Program-made: the position numbers and the translations under genes
In this document: piece after piece, positions 15,430-25,500 of the stretch
Position numbering within the stretch: the first letter of the stretch is position 1
How the letters are laid out: every line of letters begins with the position of its first letter
Notes under the pieces: generated by a model
What the model was told of the DNA's origin: nothing
Database searches by the model: none
The model's input: the letters and a program-made list of their open reading frames with translations, nothing else
DNA from: Candidatus Sericytochromatia bacterium
GTDB lineage: Bacteria; Cyanobacteriota; Sericytochromatia; UBA7694
Direction: 5' to 3'
NCBI GenBank assembly: GCA_018780035.1
Contig: JADMKE010000034.1
Span: forward strand, 1 to 57,817
DNA: 57,817 bases

Positions 15430-17160
15430 TTAATAGGTCGGAGCGGGCATCCCTGTTTCGGGGTAGAGTGTGCCACCGGTCTGGGGGTAAAGGCTTTGGG
15501 GCTGGCCCTGGGCGTAACCGTAGCCAAAATCACCACTGAAGTTACCAAAATTGCCGCGGCTGTAGCGATAATTCAGGTCGTATTGGTGATGCAGAATCAG
15601 GCCTTTGTCACCGACGATAATGCCATTGCCATGTTCAACGATGTCAATGCCGTTAAAGGCTTGGGGCAGGGCTTTGACGTTGTAATCTGAGGAAGGGCTC
15701 AGGGTATTTCCGTCGGTTTTCATCAAATTGCCGTTGATTTCGTTATTGGCGGAATAGTCCAGCGCGGCGGTGATGGTGGAACCCAGCACCCAGCCCTGAT
15801 TGGGACCCATCATGCCGACGGCATTAAAAGTGACCTGTTCAAAGCGTTTGTCGATGCCGTCTGCCATTTTGACTTCGGACCAGATATCGTTGATGGCGTC
15901 GTATTTGAAGATTGCGCCGCGTTTGCCTGTCAGGCCACTCAGCAGGGGATCGTATTCACCTACGGCCCAGCCCACAGAGGAGTTGGCCATTTTGATCGAG
16001 CGGATGCTGTAGCGACCTGTGGGGCGCTTCCAGTCGATCAAGTTATTGGTAAAACGGTCTTTGACCCAGGTTGTGCCGTTGAAGCGGTAGATGGTGGGGC
16101 GCTCGAGATTGCCAGAGTCACCACCGACCCAGGCGTTGTTGGGGCCAATCACGCTGACCGTATTGATGGGTTTTTCAATCCCGGAGGCCAGGGGAACCCA
16201 GCCCATCGGGCCCTGCAAGCGCAGCACCACACCGGCGCCGCCACTTTCACCGACGATAAAGCCGATTTGGGGGCCGAGCATGTCGATCGCTTTAAAAGTG
16301 CCTTGAACGGGGACGCGGATGCGCTCCCAGCGGCCGTTGATATAGTGCATGATCAGATTGTCGCCGACGGCCCAGCCTTCAAAATTGCTGACCATTTCAA
16401 TCCCATAGATATTGGCACCGTTGGTGACGGGGTTGAGCTGTTGGGTCAGGTTGTACCATTGGCCGTTGATAAAGTGCAGCATGGTGCCACCAGCACCCAC
16501 CGCCCAGGCTTCGGCATCGCTGACAAGTTTGACGCCGTAGAGGTTGGCTTGGGTCGGAGCGGGCATTTGAATCCAGTTAAAATTGCCGGGGGTGACATGC
16601 ACGACGATGGTGGCAGCCACGCCGCCAATGGAACCGACGACTTGGGTGGTGCCTTCGCGCAAGGGGGTGAAAATGCCGGAGGTGCTCATGGTGCCGACAT
16701 CGCGGTTGAGCGAGGTCCAGTTGATATTGGTAAAGCTGCTCAGTTTCTGGCCGTCATCGAGGGTGATTTCGACGCTGAATTTTTTGGTGGTGCCAATGGG
16801 TACCCCGAGTTCATCTGCTGCGGGCTTGGGTTTGTCGTTGGCGCTGACTGCGGCGCCTGGAACTGCAGAGGGAGAGGTGGAGGGAGCAACACTGGGGGTG
16901 GTGGTCGGAGCGCTGGCTGCAGGTTTGTCGATCGGCATGTCAAAACGCATAGAAACGGCTTTTTTGCCATCGGGCAGCGTAGGCTGAGCGTTGTTGACCT
17001 GAATTTGGGGCAATTGATTGGGCTGTCTAACAGTGGGAGCGGGGGGTTGAATCACAGGGGCGTATTGGGGGGTGACAATCGAGTTATTGCCGCAGGCGGT
17101 GATCAGGCTGGTAGCGATCAGGCCACTCAGGAGGCGCTTGATTCCTTGAATACGTTTCAT
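15430..17160 (-). CDS. Lipoprotein with Ig-like (Big_2) domain and Ycf48/BNR-like repeats
   Basis: The start is set at ATG 17160 (MKRIQGIKRLLSGLIATSLITAC), because this gives a signal peptide with lipobox ITAC at about residue 23; the upstream frame adds ten unrelated residues. After a Pro/Thr/Ala-rich linker, a bacterial Ig-like domain is visible at about residues 120-190 (LDDGQKLSSFTNINWTSLNRDVGTM...GIFTPLREGTTQVV). The rest has repeats of the form W-AVG-GG--LH-INGQW, GWAVGDNLIMHYINGRW and GWAVGEYD, as in Ycf48-like/BNR beta-propellers. Likely an extracytoplasmic lipoprotein; ligand unknown. The C-terminus is Tyr/Gly/Gln-rich. Confidence 0.75.
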   Translation of the reverse strand: MKRIQGIKRLLSGLIATSLITACGNNSIVTPQYAPVIQPPAPTVRQPNQLPQIQVNNAQPTLPDGKKAVSMRFDMPIDKPAASAPTTTPSVAPSTSPSAVPGAAVSANDKPKPAADELGVPIGTTKKFSVEITLDDGQKLSSFTNINWTSLNRDVGTMSTSGIFTPLREGTTQVVGSIGGVAATIVVHVTPGNFNWIQMPAPTQANLYGVKLVSDAEAWAVGAGGTMLHFINGQWYNLTQQLNPVTNGANIYGIEMVSNFEGWAVGDNLIMHYINGRWERIRVPVQGTFKAIDMLGPQIGFIVGESGGAGVVLRLQGPMGWVPLASGIEKPINTVSVIGPNNAWVGGDSGNLERPTIYRFNGTTWVKDRFTNNLIDWKRPTGRYSIRSIKMANSSVGWAVGEYDPLLSGLTGKRGAIFKYDAINDIWSEVKMADGIDKRFEQVTFNAVGMMGPNQGWVLGSTITAALDYSANNEINGNLMKTDGNTLSPSSDYNVKALPQAFNGIDIVEHGNGIIVGDKGLILHHQYDLNYRYSRGNFGNFSGDFGYGYAQGQPQSLYPQTGGTLYPETGMPAPTY

Positions 17161-17268
17161 GCTCTTTTCCACTCTCTCTACAAATAACATTCTCTATTAG
17201 CTATATGGCTGATCGGGTCACGGTTCTTGTTAGATATTACCAAAACTTAAAGTTAATTTTAGCGTTAC

Positions 17269-18507
17269 TTAAAGCCGTTCGATGATTGTGGCAATCGCCT
17301 GACCGCCGCCGATACAGAGGGTGATCAAGGCGGTGTTTAAATTGCGGTCTTCGAGGGCATCAAGCGCGGTGCCCAGCAAAATTGCGCCTGTGGCCCCCAA
17401 CGGGTGGCCCAGGGCAATGGCTCCGCCGTTGACATTGACCTTGGCTGGGTCGATATTCAGCGCTTGCATGGTTTGCAAGGGCACGACCGCAAAGGCCTCG
17501 TTGATCTCCCAGAGGTCGATGTCGGCCACCGTCATACCGGCTTTTTGCAGGGCCTTGCCTGAGGCCTCTGCCGGACCTGTCAGCATGATCAGCGGTTCGC
17601 TGCCACTGGTGGCCATCGCTTTAATCCGGGCTCTGGCCTGCAGTCCGTGGGCTTTGACATATGCCTCAGAGGCCAATAAAACCGCTGCAGCCCCATCGAC
17701 GATCCCGCTGGAATTGCCAGCGGTGTGCAGATGGGGAATATGTTCAGCTTGGGGGTATTTCATAAGGGCAATGTGATCCAAGGTCTCACCGTTGGGGCCG
17801 ACCGCCATCGCCCCCATTTTTTCAAAAGCCGGTTTAAGTGCCGCCAAGGTTTCCAAACTGGTTTCTGGCCGGGGGTATTCTTCATTTTCGAGCAAAATAG
17901 CGCCCGTTAAGGGATCTTTGATTGCAAACAGGCTCTTGGCAAAAGCGCCTGCTGCCAAAGCTTTTCCCGCCTTGACTTGGGATTCAAAGGCAAATAAGTC
18001 GAGATCTGCGCGCGAAAAGCCATAGAGCTTGGCGATTAAATCGGCGCTGATACCCTGCGGCACTTGGGGTGTTGTGCCGCGCAAACGCAGATTATTGCCA
18101 TCGATGCCGCCGCCATCGCTGCCGAGGGGCACCCGTGACATGCTTTCGACGCCGCCCCCAATGGCCACATCCAACATGCCACTCATGATCGCCATAGCGG
18201 CAAAGTTCACAGCCTGCAGACCTGAGCCACAAAAGCGATTGAGGCTCACGCCACTGATCGTCTGGGGCAGGCCTGCGGCCAAAATGGCGTTGCGGGTTAA
18301 ATTGGCGCCCTGTTCACCGACCTGGGAGACAATGCCCAAAACCACGTCTTCGACATCTTGGGGAGCGATTTGGCCCGCTTGAATGACCTGATTCAGGGTC
18401 TGTGCGGCCAATTCTTGGGGGTGCAGACCCGACAAAGCGCCTGCATCTTTTTTTCCCCGACCACGGGGGGTGCGTTGAGTAGAGAGGATCAGGGCCTTTT
18501 CTGACAT
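17269..18507 (-). CDS. Acetyl-CoA acyltransferase / acetyltransferase (thiolase)
   Basis: A 412-residue thiolase. Key sites are [18 protein letters not shown] with the acyl-accepting cysteine, [13 protein letters not shown] with the active-site histidine region, [15 protein letters not shown], and [11 protein letters not shown] with the second catalytic cysteine near the C-terminus. It works in beta-oxidation (thiolytic cleavage) or acetoacetyl-CoA synthesis. The frame extends upstream, but ATG 18507 ([16 protein letters not shown]) has AAGGA 8 nt before it and matches the family start. There is no FadB partner nearby; the small membrane protein gene upstream on the same strand may share its transcript. 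Confidence 0.95.
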   Translation of the reverse strand: MSEKALILSTQRTPRGRGKKDAGALSGLHPQELAAQTLNQVIQAGQIAPQDVEDVVLGIVSQVGEQGANLTRNAILAAGLPQTISGVSLNRFCGSGLQAVNFAAMAIMSGMLDVAIGGGVESMSRVPLGSDGGGIDGNNLRLRGTTPQVPQGISADLIAKLYGFSRADLDLFAFESQVKAGKALAAGAFAKSLFAIKDPLTGAILLENEEYPRPETSLETLAALKPAFEKMGAMAVGPNGETLDHIALMKYPQAEHIPHLHTAGNSSGIVDGAAAVLLASEAYVKAHGLQARARIKAMATSGSEPLIMLTGPAEASGKALQKAGMTVADIDLWEINEAFAVVPLQTMQALNIDPAKVNVNGGAIALGHPLGATGAILLGTALDALEDRNLNTALITLCIGGGQAIATIIERL

Positions 18508-18544
18508 TTGCGAATTCCTTCCAAGGGCGGTTTGTGTCGCTGTA

Positions 18545-18847
18545 TTAGCGTTCTTTGTGAACGGTCTCAGCTTGAATATGAATAATGGGGCCATCCGTTG
18601 TGATATCTGAGGTCTGTTTGGGCGTCTGCATGGCGGTTTCTATCTCCACCGCTTCTGCCGCCATCGCCTCAAATTGTTTTTGCGTTTTTTTCACGAGGCG
18701 GCGCAGATAAAAATAGCCGACCAAAATGGCAATGCCCGCGACCAAAAACAGGCCTGCAAAACCGGCCAGAATCCAATGGGCATAGCGAATGGCCAGGGCT
18801 ATGACGGCAAACCAAAAGAGGACTTCGAGCAGATTGCGCAATTTCAT
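18545..18847 (-). CDS. Small membrane protein of unknown function
   Basis: 100 residues from ATG 18847. Two hydrophobic stretches, [18 protein letters not shown] and [21 protein letters not shown] (residues 5-50), form a hairpin of transmembrane helices. A basic patch [11 protein letters not shown] and a polar tail follow. No family is recognised. It lies 37 nt before the thiolase on the same strand and is divergent from xdhB. Confidence 0.6.
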   Translation of the reverse strand: MKLRNLLEVLFWFAVIALAIRYAHWILAGFAGLFLVAGIAILVGYFYLRRLVKKTQKQFEAMAAEAVEIETAMQTPKQTSDITTDGPIIHIQAETVHKER

Positions 18848-18897
18848 GGCGGACCTCTTTGTAGGGCGGTTTGAAATGATTCTAACACAATACACTT

Positions 18898-18906
18898 TGT
18901 TATAAT
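18898..18906 (+). promoter_or_regulatory. Extended -10 promoter for xdhB
   Basis: TGTTATAAT carries a perfect TATAAT (18901-18906) with an upstream TG. The -35 region is weak. The xdhB start codon follows 36 nt later with a GAGGAG ribosome-binding site. Confidence 0.6.
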
Positions 18907-18941
18907 GGGTTACACATTCAGCAAAGTCCGAGGAGCACCCC

Positions 18942-21248
18942 ATGAAAACCAAGTCCCTCCCCCATGATTCGGCGCGGGGCCATGTCACCGGAGAGTCGGT
19001 ATTTCTCGACGATCGCCCCTTGCAAAGAGGGGAATTGCATGTCGGTCTGGTTTTTAGCCCCGTGGCGCATGGCAAGATCCTCTCTGTCGATACCTCCGCC
19101 GCTTTGGCCCTGTCGGGCGTGGCAGGGGTTTTTACGGCCGCAGATTTGCACCACAATCTCTGGGGCACGATCATTCAAGATCAGCCCCTGCTGGCCGACA
19201 AAACAGTCAATTTTTGGGGTGAGGCGATTGCGATTGTGGCGGCTGAAAATCGCGCAACGCTGGCTGCAGCAAAAAAATTGGTCAAAGTTGAGATCGAAGC
19301 TTTACCGGCTATTTTGAGCATCGACGAAGCCCGTGCCCAAGAAGCCTTTATCGCTGTCGAACGCACCATTCTTAAAGGCGATCCAGATACGGCTTTGGCC
19401 CAGTCACCCCATCGCCTGGACGGGGTGTTTGAAAACAAAGGCCAAGACCATTTTTACCTCGAATCACATATTTCAATTGTCTACCCTCTCGAAAATGATC
19501 AATTGGAAGTACATGCCTCGTCTCAGCATCCGACCGAAGTTCAACATTTGGTTTCGGAAGCCCTGGGGCTGCGCCAGAGCCAGGTGACCTGTATCGTCAA
19601 ACGCATGGGGGGGGGCTTTGGGGGCAAAGAATCCCAAGCTGCGACATTTTCAGCTTATGCAGCCTTGGTCGCTCACAAGCTCAAACGCCCGGCCCGTCTG
19701 GCTCTGAGCAAAGACGAAGACATGCAAACAACGGGCAAACGCCACCCCTTCAAAGATTGGTACAGTGTGGGTTTTGATACCGAAGGCCGGATTCAGGCCC
19801 TGGATGTGAAGCTCTTTGCCGACGGCGGGGCGTATGCCGATCTCTCGACTTCGATTCTGGAGCGGGCGATGTTGCATTCCGACAATGCCTATCACTTGCC
19901 CAATGCCCGCATCGTGGGCCGTATCTGCCGCACCCACAACACACCCCACACCGCTTTTCGCGGCTTTGGGGGGCCCCAGGGCGTGGCTATGATCGAAAAT
20001 GTACTCGAAGAGATCGCCATTTATCTGGGCAAAGATGCCCTGGACGTGCGCCGGATCAATTGTTACCAAGGCGAAGAGCAGACCACGCCTTATGGCCAAG
20101 TGGTCGTCAACAATACGCTGCCAGCCCTCTTTGACCGTTTAAGTGAAACTGCGAATTATGCTCAGCGCCGCACAGAGATCCAGGCCTTTAATGCCAGCTC
20201 CCAGACACATTTGCGTGGTTTGGCGTTGACGGCTGTGAAGTTTGGGATTTCGTTTACCAGTCGCTTTCTCAACCAGGGCAATGCCTTGGTCAATATTCAC
20301 CGCGATGGGACCATTCAGGTCTCTACAGGTGCAACCGAAATGGGCCAAGGCGTCAATACCAAGCTCCAACAATTGGTGGCAGAGGCCTTTGCCATTCCCT
20401 ACCAAAATGTGACTCTGCTGCCAACGGCCACAGATAAAAACCACAATACCTCTCCGACGGCTGCATCCAGTGGCTCAGATATCAACGGCGCGGCGGTGGT
20501 TTTGGCCTGCGCTCAACTGCAACAACGGCTCAAAGCCTGTCTCTTGGCCCATTGGGCTCAGCCCGTACGTGGGGCACTCGAAGAATTGAGCATTACAGGC
20601 CAAGAAGACACCTCTCAGATACTGTTTCAGGACGGCTACTTGGTTCACAAAGACAACCCCGAACAGCGTATGGCCTTTGCCGAGGCTGTGAATTTGGCCT
20701 TTTTTAACCGCATCAGCTTAAGCGGCTATGGTCATTTTAAGACCCCGATACCCGGTTATGACCGCGATGCGGGCAAGGGACATCCCTTTCTCTATTACAC
20801 CAACGGTGTGGCAGCCTGCGAAGTGCTGATCGACCGCTTAACAGGAGAACTCAAAATATTGCGCAGCGATGTTTTGATGGATTTGGGCCGACCGATCAAC
20901 GAAGGCATTGATCGTGGCCAGGTCACGGGGGCCTTTGTGCAGGGCTTGGGCTGGGTCACGACCGAAAATCTGGTCTATTCCGACACAGGCGCGCTGCTCT
21001 CTCATTCTCCGACCACATATAAAATTCCCAATATCCAAGATACCCCACGGGAGTTTCATTTGGAATTGCTCGAAAATGAAGAGCCCAGCAATGTGCGCGG
21101 CAGCAAAGCGGTTGGTGAGCCGCCGCTGTTACTGGGTTTTGCCGCTTGGGCAGCGGTTAAAAATGCCCTCTCTTCTACCCATGCCCACTACAATCCGCCT
21201 TTGCGTTTACCTGCCACGGCGGAAGTCATTCTCAGCTGCCTCAAATAA
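18942..21248 (+). CDS. xdhB: Xanthine dehydrogenase-type molybdenum-binding subunit
   Basis: A 768-residue molybdopterin subunit of the xanthine oxidase family, probably hydroxylating a purine or other heterocycle. The N-terminal a/b hammerhead domain is residues 1-110 (HVTGESVFLDDRP...GVAGVFTAADL). The molybdenum domain shows MGGGFGGKESQA, HTAFRGFGGPQGVAMIE (catalytic Arg region), GATEMGQGVNTKLQQ, SGSDINGAAV, and VGEPPLLLGFAAW with the catalytic Glu. The length matches bacterial XdhB. Unusually, no FeS/FAD subunit (XdhA) or XdhC chaperone gene is adjacent, and a Rieske oxygenase follows after 4 nt. Its electron-transfer partner must be elsewhere or different. Confidence 0.9.
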   Translation: MKTKSLPHDSARGHVTGESVFLDDRPLQRGELHVGLVFSPVAHGKILSVDTSAALALSGVAGVFTAADLHHNLWGTIIQDQPLLADKTVNFWGEAIAIVAAENRATLAAAKKLVKVEIEALPAILSIDEARAQEAFIAVERTILKGDPDTALAQSPHRLDGVFENKGQDHFYLESHISIVYPLENDQLEVHASSQHPTEVQHLVSEALGLRQSQVTCIVKRMGGGFGGKESQAATFSAYAALVAHKLKRPARLALSKDEDMQTTGKRHPFKDWYSVGFDTEGRIQALDVKLFADGGAYADLSTSILERAMLHSDNAYHLPNARIVGRICRTHNTPHTAFRGFGGPQGVAMIENVLEEIAIYLGKDALDVRRINCYQGEEQTTPYGQVVVNNTLPALFDRLSETANYAQRRTEIQAFNASSQTHLRGLALTAVKFGISFTSRFLNQGNALVNIHRDGTIQVSTGATEMGQGVNTKLQQLVAEAFAIPYQNVTLLPTATDKNHNTSPTAASSGSDINGAAVVLACAQLQQRLKACLLAHWAQPVRGALEELSITGQEDTSQILFQDGYLVHKDNPEQRMAFAEAVNLAFFNRISLSGYGHFKTPIPGYDRDAGKGHPFLYYTNGVAACEVLIDRLTGELKILRSDVLMDLGRPINEGIDRGQVTGAFVQGLGWVTTENLVYSDTGALLSHSPTTYKIPNIQDTPREFHLELLENEEPSNVRGSKAVGEPPLLLGFAAWAAVKNALSSTHAHYNPPLRLPATAEVILSCLK

Positions 21249-21252
21249 ACCC

Positions 21253-22341
21253 ATGCTCTTTTTTGACATTCACCCCGAAATCGCTCAGGCCGAAACCTTG
21301 CCCGGAGAGGCCTACCGCAGTACAGGTTTACATGAGCAGCTTGTGGAATTGGTTTTGGCCCGCAGTTGGCAGTTCTTTGGCAATGCAGAGGCTTTAAAAG
21401 AACCCGGCCAAGCCATTCCCTGGGATTTTTTGCCTGGCAGTGTCCAAGAACCCCTGCTCATGACCCGTGGCTTGGATCAACAATTGCACTGCCTTTCCAA
21501 TGTCTGTACCCACCGGGGCAGTTTGCTTTTGCAAGCACCCGGAAAATCCCGCTTTTTGCGCTGTCCCTACCACAATCGCTGCTTTGAACTCAATGGCCGC
21601 TTTCGTTCGATGCCGGGATTTGAAGACCTCAATCACTTCCCCTCTGAGCGCGACCATTTGCCCCACTTGCCGCTGGAAGCCTGGCATGGCCTCTTGTTTG
21701 CCGCCCTGAATCCGGTTTTGCCCTTTGCCGATTGGATTGACCCGGTGCAGGCCCGCTTGGGCTGGGTGCCTTGGCAGGACTTTGTCTACAGCCCAGCGCA
21801 TTCTCAGGATTTTGAATTGGCGGCCAATTGGATGCTTTATATCGACAATTACCTTGAAGGCTTTCACATTCCTTATGTGCATCCGGGGCTGGCCCAGGTG
21901 CTGGATGGGGACAATTACGAGGTGACCCCACTGCCCTGGGGGGTGTTGCAGATCGGTTTTTCATCCGACCCAGCTGTGCCCACCTTTGACTTGCCCTCTT
22001 ACCACCCCGATGCAGGCTCGGGTGTGGCGGCTTATTATTTCTGGCTCTTTCCCAATCTGATGCTGAATCTTTACCCCTGGGGGCTCTCGGTCAATATTGT
22101 CTTGCCCCAGGCCGTGGATCGCACCCTTGTGCGCTACCAGACGTATATCTGGAAGCCCGAATTGAGGGGCCAGGGAGCGGGTGCAGATCCGGCCCAGGTC
22201 GAACGTGAAGACCAGCAGATCGTGCAGCGGGTGCAGCAGGGCATTCAGTCGCGGCTCTACAAACGGGGCCGGTATTCGCCCAGCCAAGAAAAAGGAGTGC
22301 ACCACTTTCACAGGCTTTTGGCGCAGGTGCTTCACGGCTAA
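21253..22341 (+). CDS. Rieske non-heme iron oxygenase, alpha-subunit type
   Basis: A 362-residue aromatic ring-hydroxylating oxygenase alpha subunit. The Rieske [2Fe-2S] ligands are CTHRG (C85, H87) and CPYHNRC (C104, H107). The mononuclear iron site is in DNYLEGFHIPYVHPGL (H205, H210), with a C-terminal acid in the EDQQIVQRVQQG region. The start at ATG 21253 follows xdhB by 4 nt, so the two are likely co-translated; no reductase or ferredoxin is nearby. The substrate is unknown. Co-location with a molybdenum hydroxylase suggests a shared pathway for a ring compound, but this is inference. Confidence 0.85.
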   Translation: MLFFDIHPEIAQAETLPGEAYRSTGLHEQLVELVLARSWQFFGNAEALKEPGQAIPWDFLPGSVQEPLLMTRGLDQQLHCLSNVCTHRGSLLLQAPGKSRFLRCPYHNRCFELNGRFRSMPGFEDLNHFPSERDHLPHLPLEAWHGLLFAALNPVLPFADWIDPVQARLGWVPWQDFVYSPAHSQDFELAANWMLYIDNYLEGFHIPYVHPGLAQVLDGDNYEVTPLPWGVLQIGFSSDPAVPTFDLPSYHPDAGSGVAAYYFWLFPNLMLNLYPWGLSVNIVLPQAVDRTLVRYQTYIWKPELRGQGAGADPAQVEREDQQIVQRVQQGIQSRLYKRGRYSPSQEKGVHHFHRLLAQVLHG

Positions 22342-22472
22342 CGAGAATATCTTTGAGGGGGCTTCATTTTAAAAATACTTCGGGCAAATTTCATGAGGCA
22401 ATCGCCAAGTCATGACTCTGGAAGAACTCGCAAGAGCAGTCGCTTTGCTGCGGACAGAAAAAACGTGATGGT

Positions 22473-22478
22473 TATAAT
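22473..22478 (+). promoter_or_regulatory. Possible -10 box upstream of the 1143-residue gene
   Basis: A TATAAT lies 40 nt before the start codon at 22518, which has a GAGG-type ribosome-binding site (ACGAGGAAAACAG). No good -35 is evident. Confidence 0.4.
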
Positions 22479-22517
22479 TTATTTTGCCTTTCAATATCAC
22501 AACTACGAGGAAAACAG

Positions 22518-25500
22518 ATGAACACCAATCAAGCGACAACATACACCCTTAACAGCACAAGCAAAATGCTCAATACATATTTTAATGAAACCCTTTCACC
22601 TGGGGTCTGGGAGTTTGGTCTGAGTCACTTTTGCTGTGTGAAAACCCCCTCTGGTCCAGATGTCATTTTTTCCATTGGGGACAATAATATTTTGTACCTG
22701 ATTTTTCCTGATCCTCAGAGTGACTCAGGTTATAAAGCAATTGCAGGGCCACTGGGCATACAATATGCTTGTGTTGCATCGGGACCAAGCCCCAACCAGG
22801 CCTATGCTGCAAGGGCTTCTGATGGTGCAATTTATTTGATGACCTTCGACCCCCAAACAGAGCGCATAGCGCTGGAAGAGCTCTTTGATGCCAGCCCCTT
22901 TGTGCCCGATACCATTGTCCACCACCGTTTTCAGCAAGAAGATATTCTCGTGTTGACCAACAAAGACCGTGGCGAAATGTATACTACCGCTTGGTATTTG
23001 TTAAATGTCAATCAAAAGCAAATTTACACGGTCCAAAACTTGTTGCCAAATTGCTTAAAGGCTCTTGTGGTGGGTTCTGAAAAATTGCCCTTCCCACAAG
23101 CGCTCTTTGTTCAGAGCTCTCCCCAGATTACCGGTTCGGAAAGTCTAACGTGCCATTGGGGCACCGGAATTCAAGACCGGAGCATCACCACGATCACCGT
23201 CTCCATTCCAGACTTTGAGAACTATTTGGACCGAGTGGTTAATTTTGATGTCGTGCAAGATTCACAGGGTATGTACCACATCGTGGTAACACTGCAGAAC
23301 AGTTTTCATGGGCCTGTCAAGGTCTATACCCTTTCTCAGGTATCTGGTGGAACTGGCCCCGAAGATCCTCCTGTTTTTGCCGAGCAGTGGGAAGAAGTCA
23401 CAGTCAAATTAGATGCAGGCAATCAGCCTGTCATGTTAATTTCTCCCAAAGCCTGTTTCACCAATCGTGATGAGCTGCAAATTGTTGTGGCCTCAGATCG
23501 GTATACTTATAAACAGGGGCCCTATCAACTCTTTCATGCGGTGCGAAGTAAAGAACACAAATGGAGTGATCTAATGGATACAGGCATCAATTGTCAGGAC
23601 TTCAGGATTCTGACAAGCCAGGATCAGCAATTAGAAATATATACCTTTCGCCAGCAAGAGCACTTTACGCGCTATTGGGAAGACTGCAGTGAAATTCACT
23701 TGTGGAATGATGAGGTTCTAGATATCTCCACCGAGGAGACCGTTGTAAATAGAAATGCCTATTATTCTATGGTCACTGTAACGGACGATAAAGGCGATTT
23801 TGTCCCCAATGCCAGGGTGCAGATTTACAGCAAAGTAGCTTGTATGTTGTGGTTCAATGGTGAAGAGCTTAATCTTGAACCCAATCAGCCCATCACTGTT
23901 CAAAGTAATTTATTGGGTCAGGTTAATCTTTACCAACGGATTCTACAAAATATTGCTGTTCCCAGTTTATACATTCAGTTTGAAAATTCAGATCTACCGG
24001 CTTATGAATTGCGTGCTGAAAAAGATGTTCACACCTACCTGTTAGGTATTACTGACGAAGAGCTGAAAACCGCCTCGGATCCACAGGGGCAAGCCGTTAT
24101 TCCTCAAGATAAGCAAGAGCATATTCCTTCTGTTAGAGCGAGTATTCAGGCTGCGATGAATCAAATTAGCCAGTATTATGATCCCAACGCCACACCAATG
24201 ACCGAACTGCCAGCCTGGAGTATTCTGTGGAACGATGGCAAATGGGAATTTAAACATCTCAGTAAAGCTGAATCCCAAAAACATTTTGAATCAGCCCAAT
24301 CTCCATCTCCTGTTGCGCAACAGGCCATGCAAGAGTTGGGATTATTTGGGGGAGGGTTTGATTCAATCGGGTCTGCTTTTGAATCTGTTTGGAACAAAAC
24401 CACTGAATTTGTTGGAGTGATTTGGGACGGGGCAAATGTGGTTGCCAAATTTGTCTATAATGGCATCTCAATTGAGCTAACTCAAGCCCTTAAGGCAGCT
24501 GAGACCGTCCTTGAATTTGCCTATTCTGTGGTCAAAGCCATCTTAAATGCTTTGGGAACAGTCCTGGGCGTTATATTGGGTTGGTTATTAAAAATCCTTG
24601 GATTTTTATTCGGTTGGCAAGATATTTTAAAAAACCGAGATATGCTCAAAGAAATGGCTGCAAATTGGCTCCAAGCTCTTCCTTCAAGGATCAATTTATC
24701 CAATGCCCAGACCATGTTTGAAAACACCTTAAACAATATATTTCAGAATTTTGATTCCTGGGTCGCTAATGTGGACAGTAAGCTGGGTGACATTAGTTTT
24801 TACTCCGAAAGACCGTCTGGATCTCAAAACCTGGAGGCAGTTTTTGCGTTTCAGAACAACTCTTTGTGGTCCCAGTCCATGAGTTTTGTTTCCCGAATTT
24901 TTGATTATTTATCTGCAAGTTTGTTTCATGCTCCCAATTTTGATCCAGCATTATTACAGGCCGTGCAAAGTTTGGGGCAGGAAATACAAAGCCTCATAAT
25001 GGCACCCTTGACTGAAATCAACGCCACCTTGACTTCATGGTTTGAAAACATTGAAGAGATTGCCTCTCAAGGCGCGCCCTATATTCTCAATGGTTTAAAA
25101 GATGTGATGAAGCATATTGTTGGTCTCTTTGGCCAACTCGTTGGCAAAGTTGTCGCAGTCTTAATTCAGTCTTTTGAGCAACTGCCCTCCCTGTTGGAGT
25201 GGTTTGATAAAGAACTGGACATCCCCTTTTTCAGCACTTTTTATAAATATATATTACAGAGCAAGCTCTCTTTTTATGATCTATTAGCCTTGTTTGTGGC
25301 GGTTCCCTTAACGCTGGCAGAGAAATTGCGTGCAGAAGAACTGGGTCATCCCATGGAGCTAGAGTTGGGAGATCCGTTTTTTTATGAATATGCTTCCATT
25401 TTTTCTATGGCCTTTGCCTATCTTTTTAAAGCCATGGGAGATGCCGCAGATATTTCTCAACAAAGAGATCTGGGTAAGGTCCTTAATTTTATGCATCATA

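Noticed and set aside
22412..22468. 18-codon frame (MTLEELARAVALLRTEKT) before the 1143-residue gene
   Set aside because: Too short to support; it may be the scrap of a decayed gene, but nothing else around it helps.
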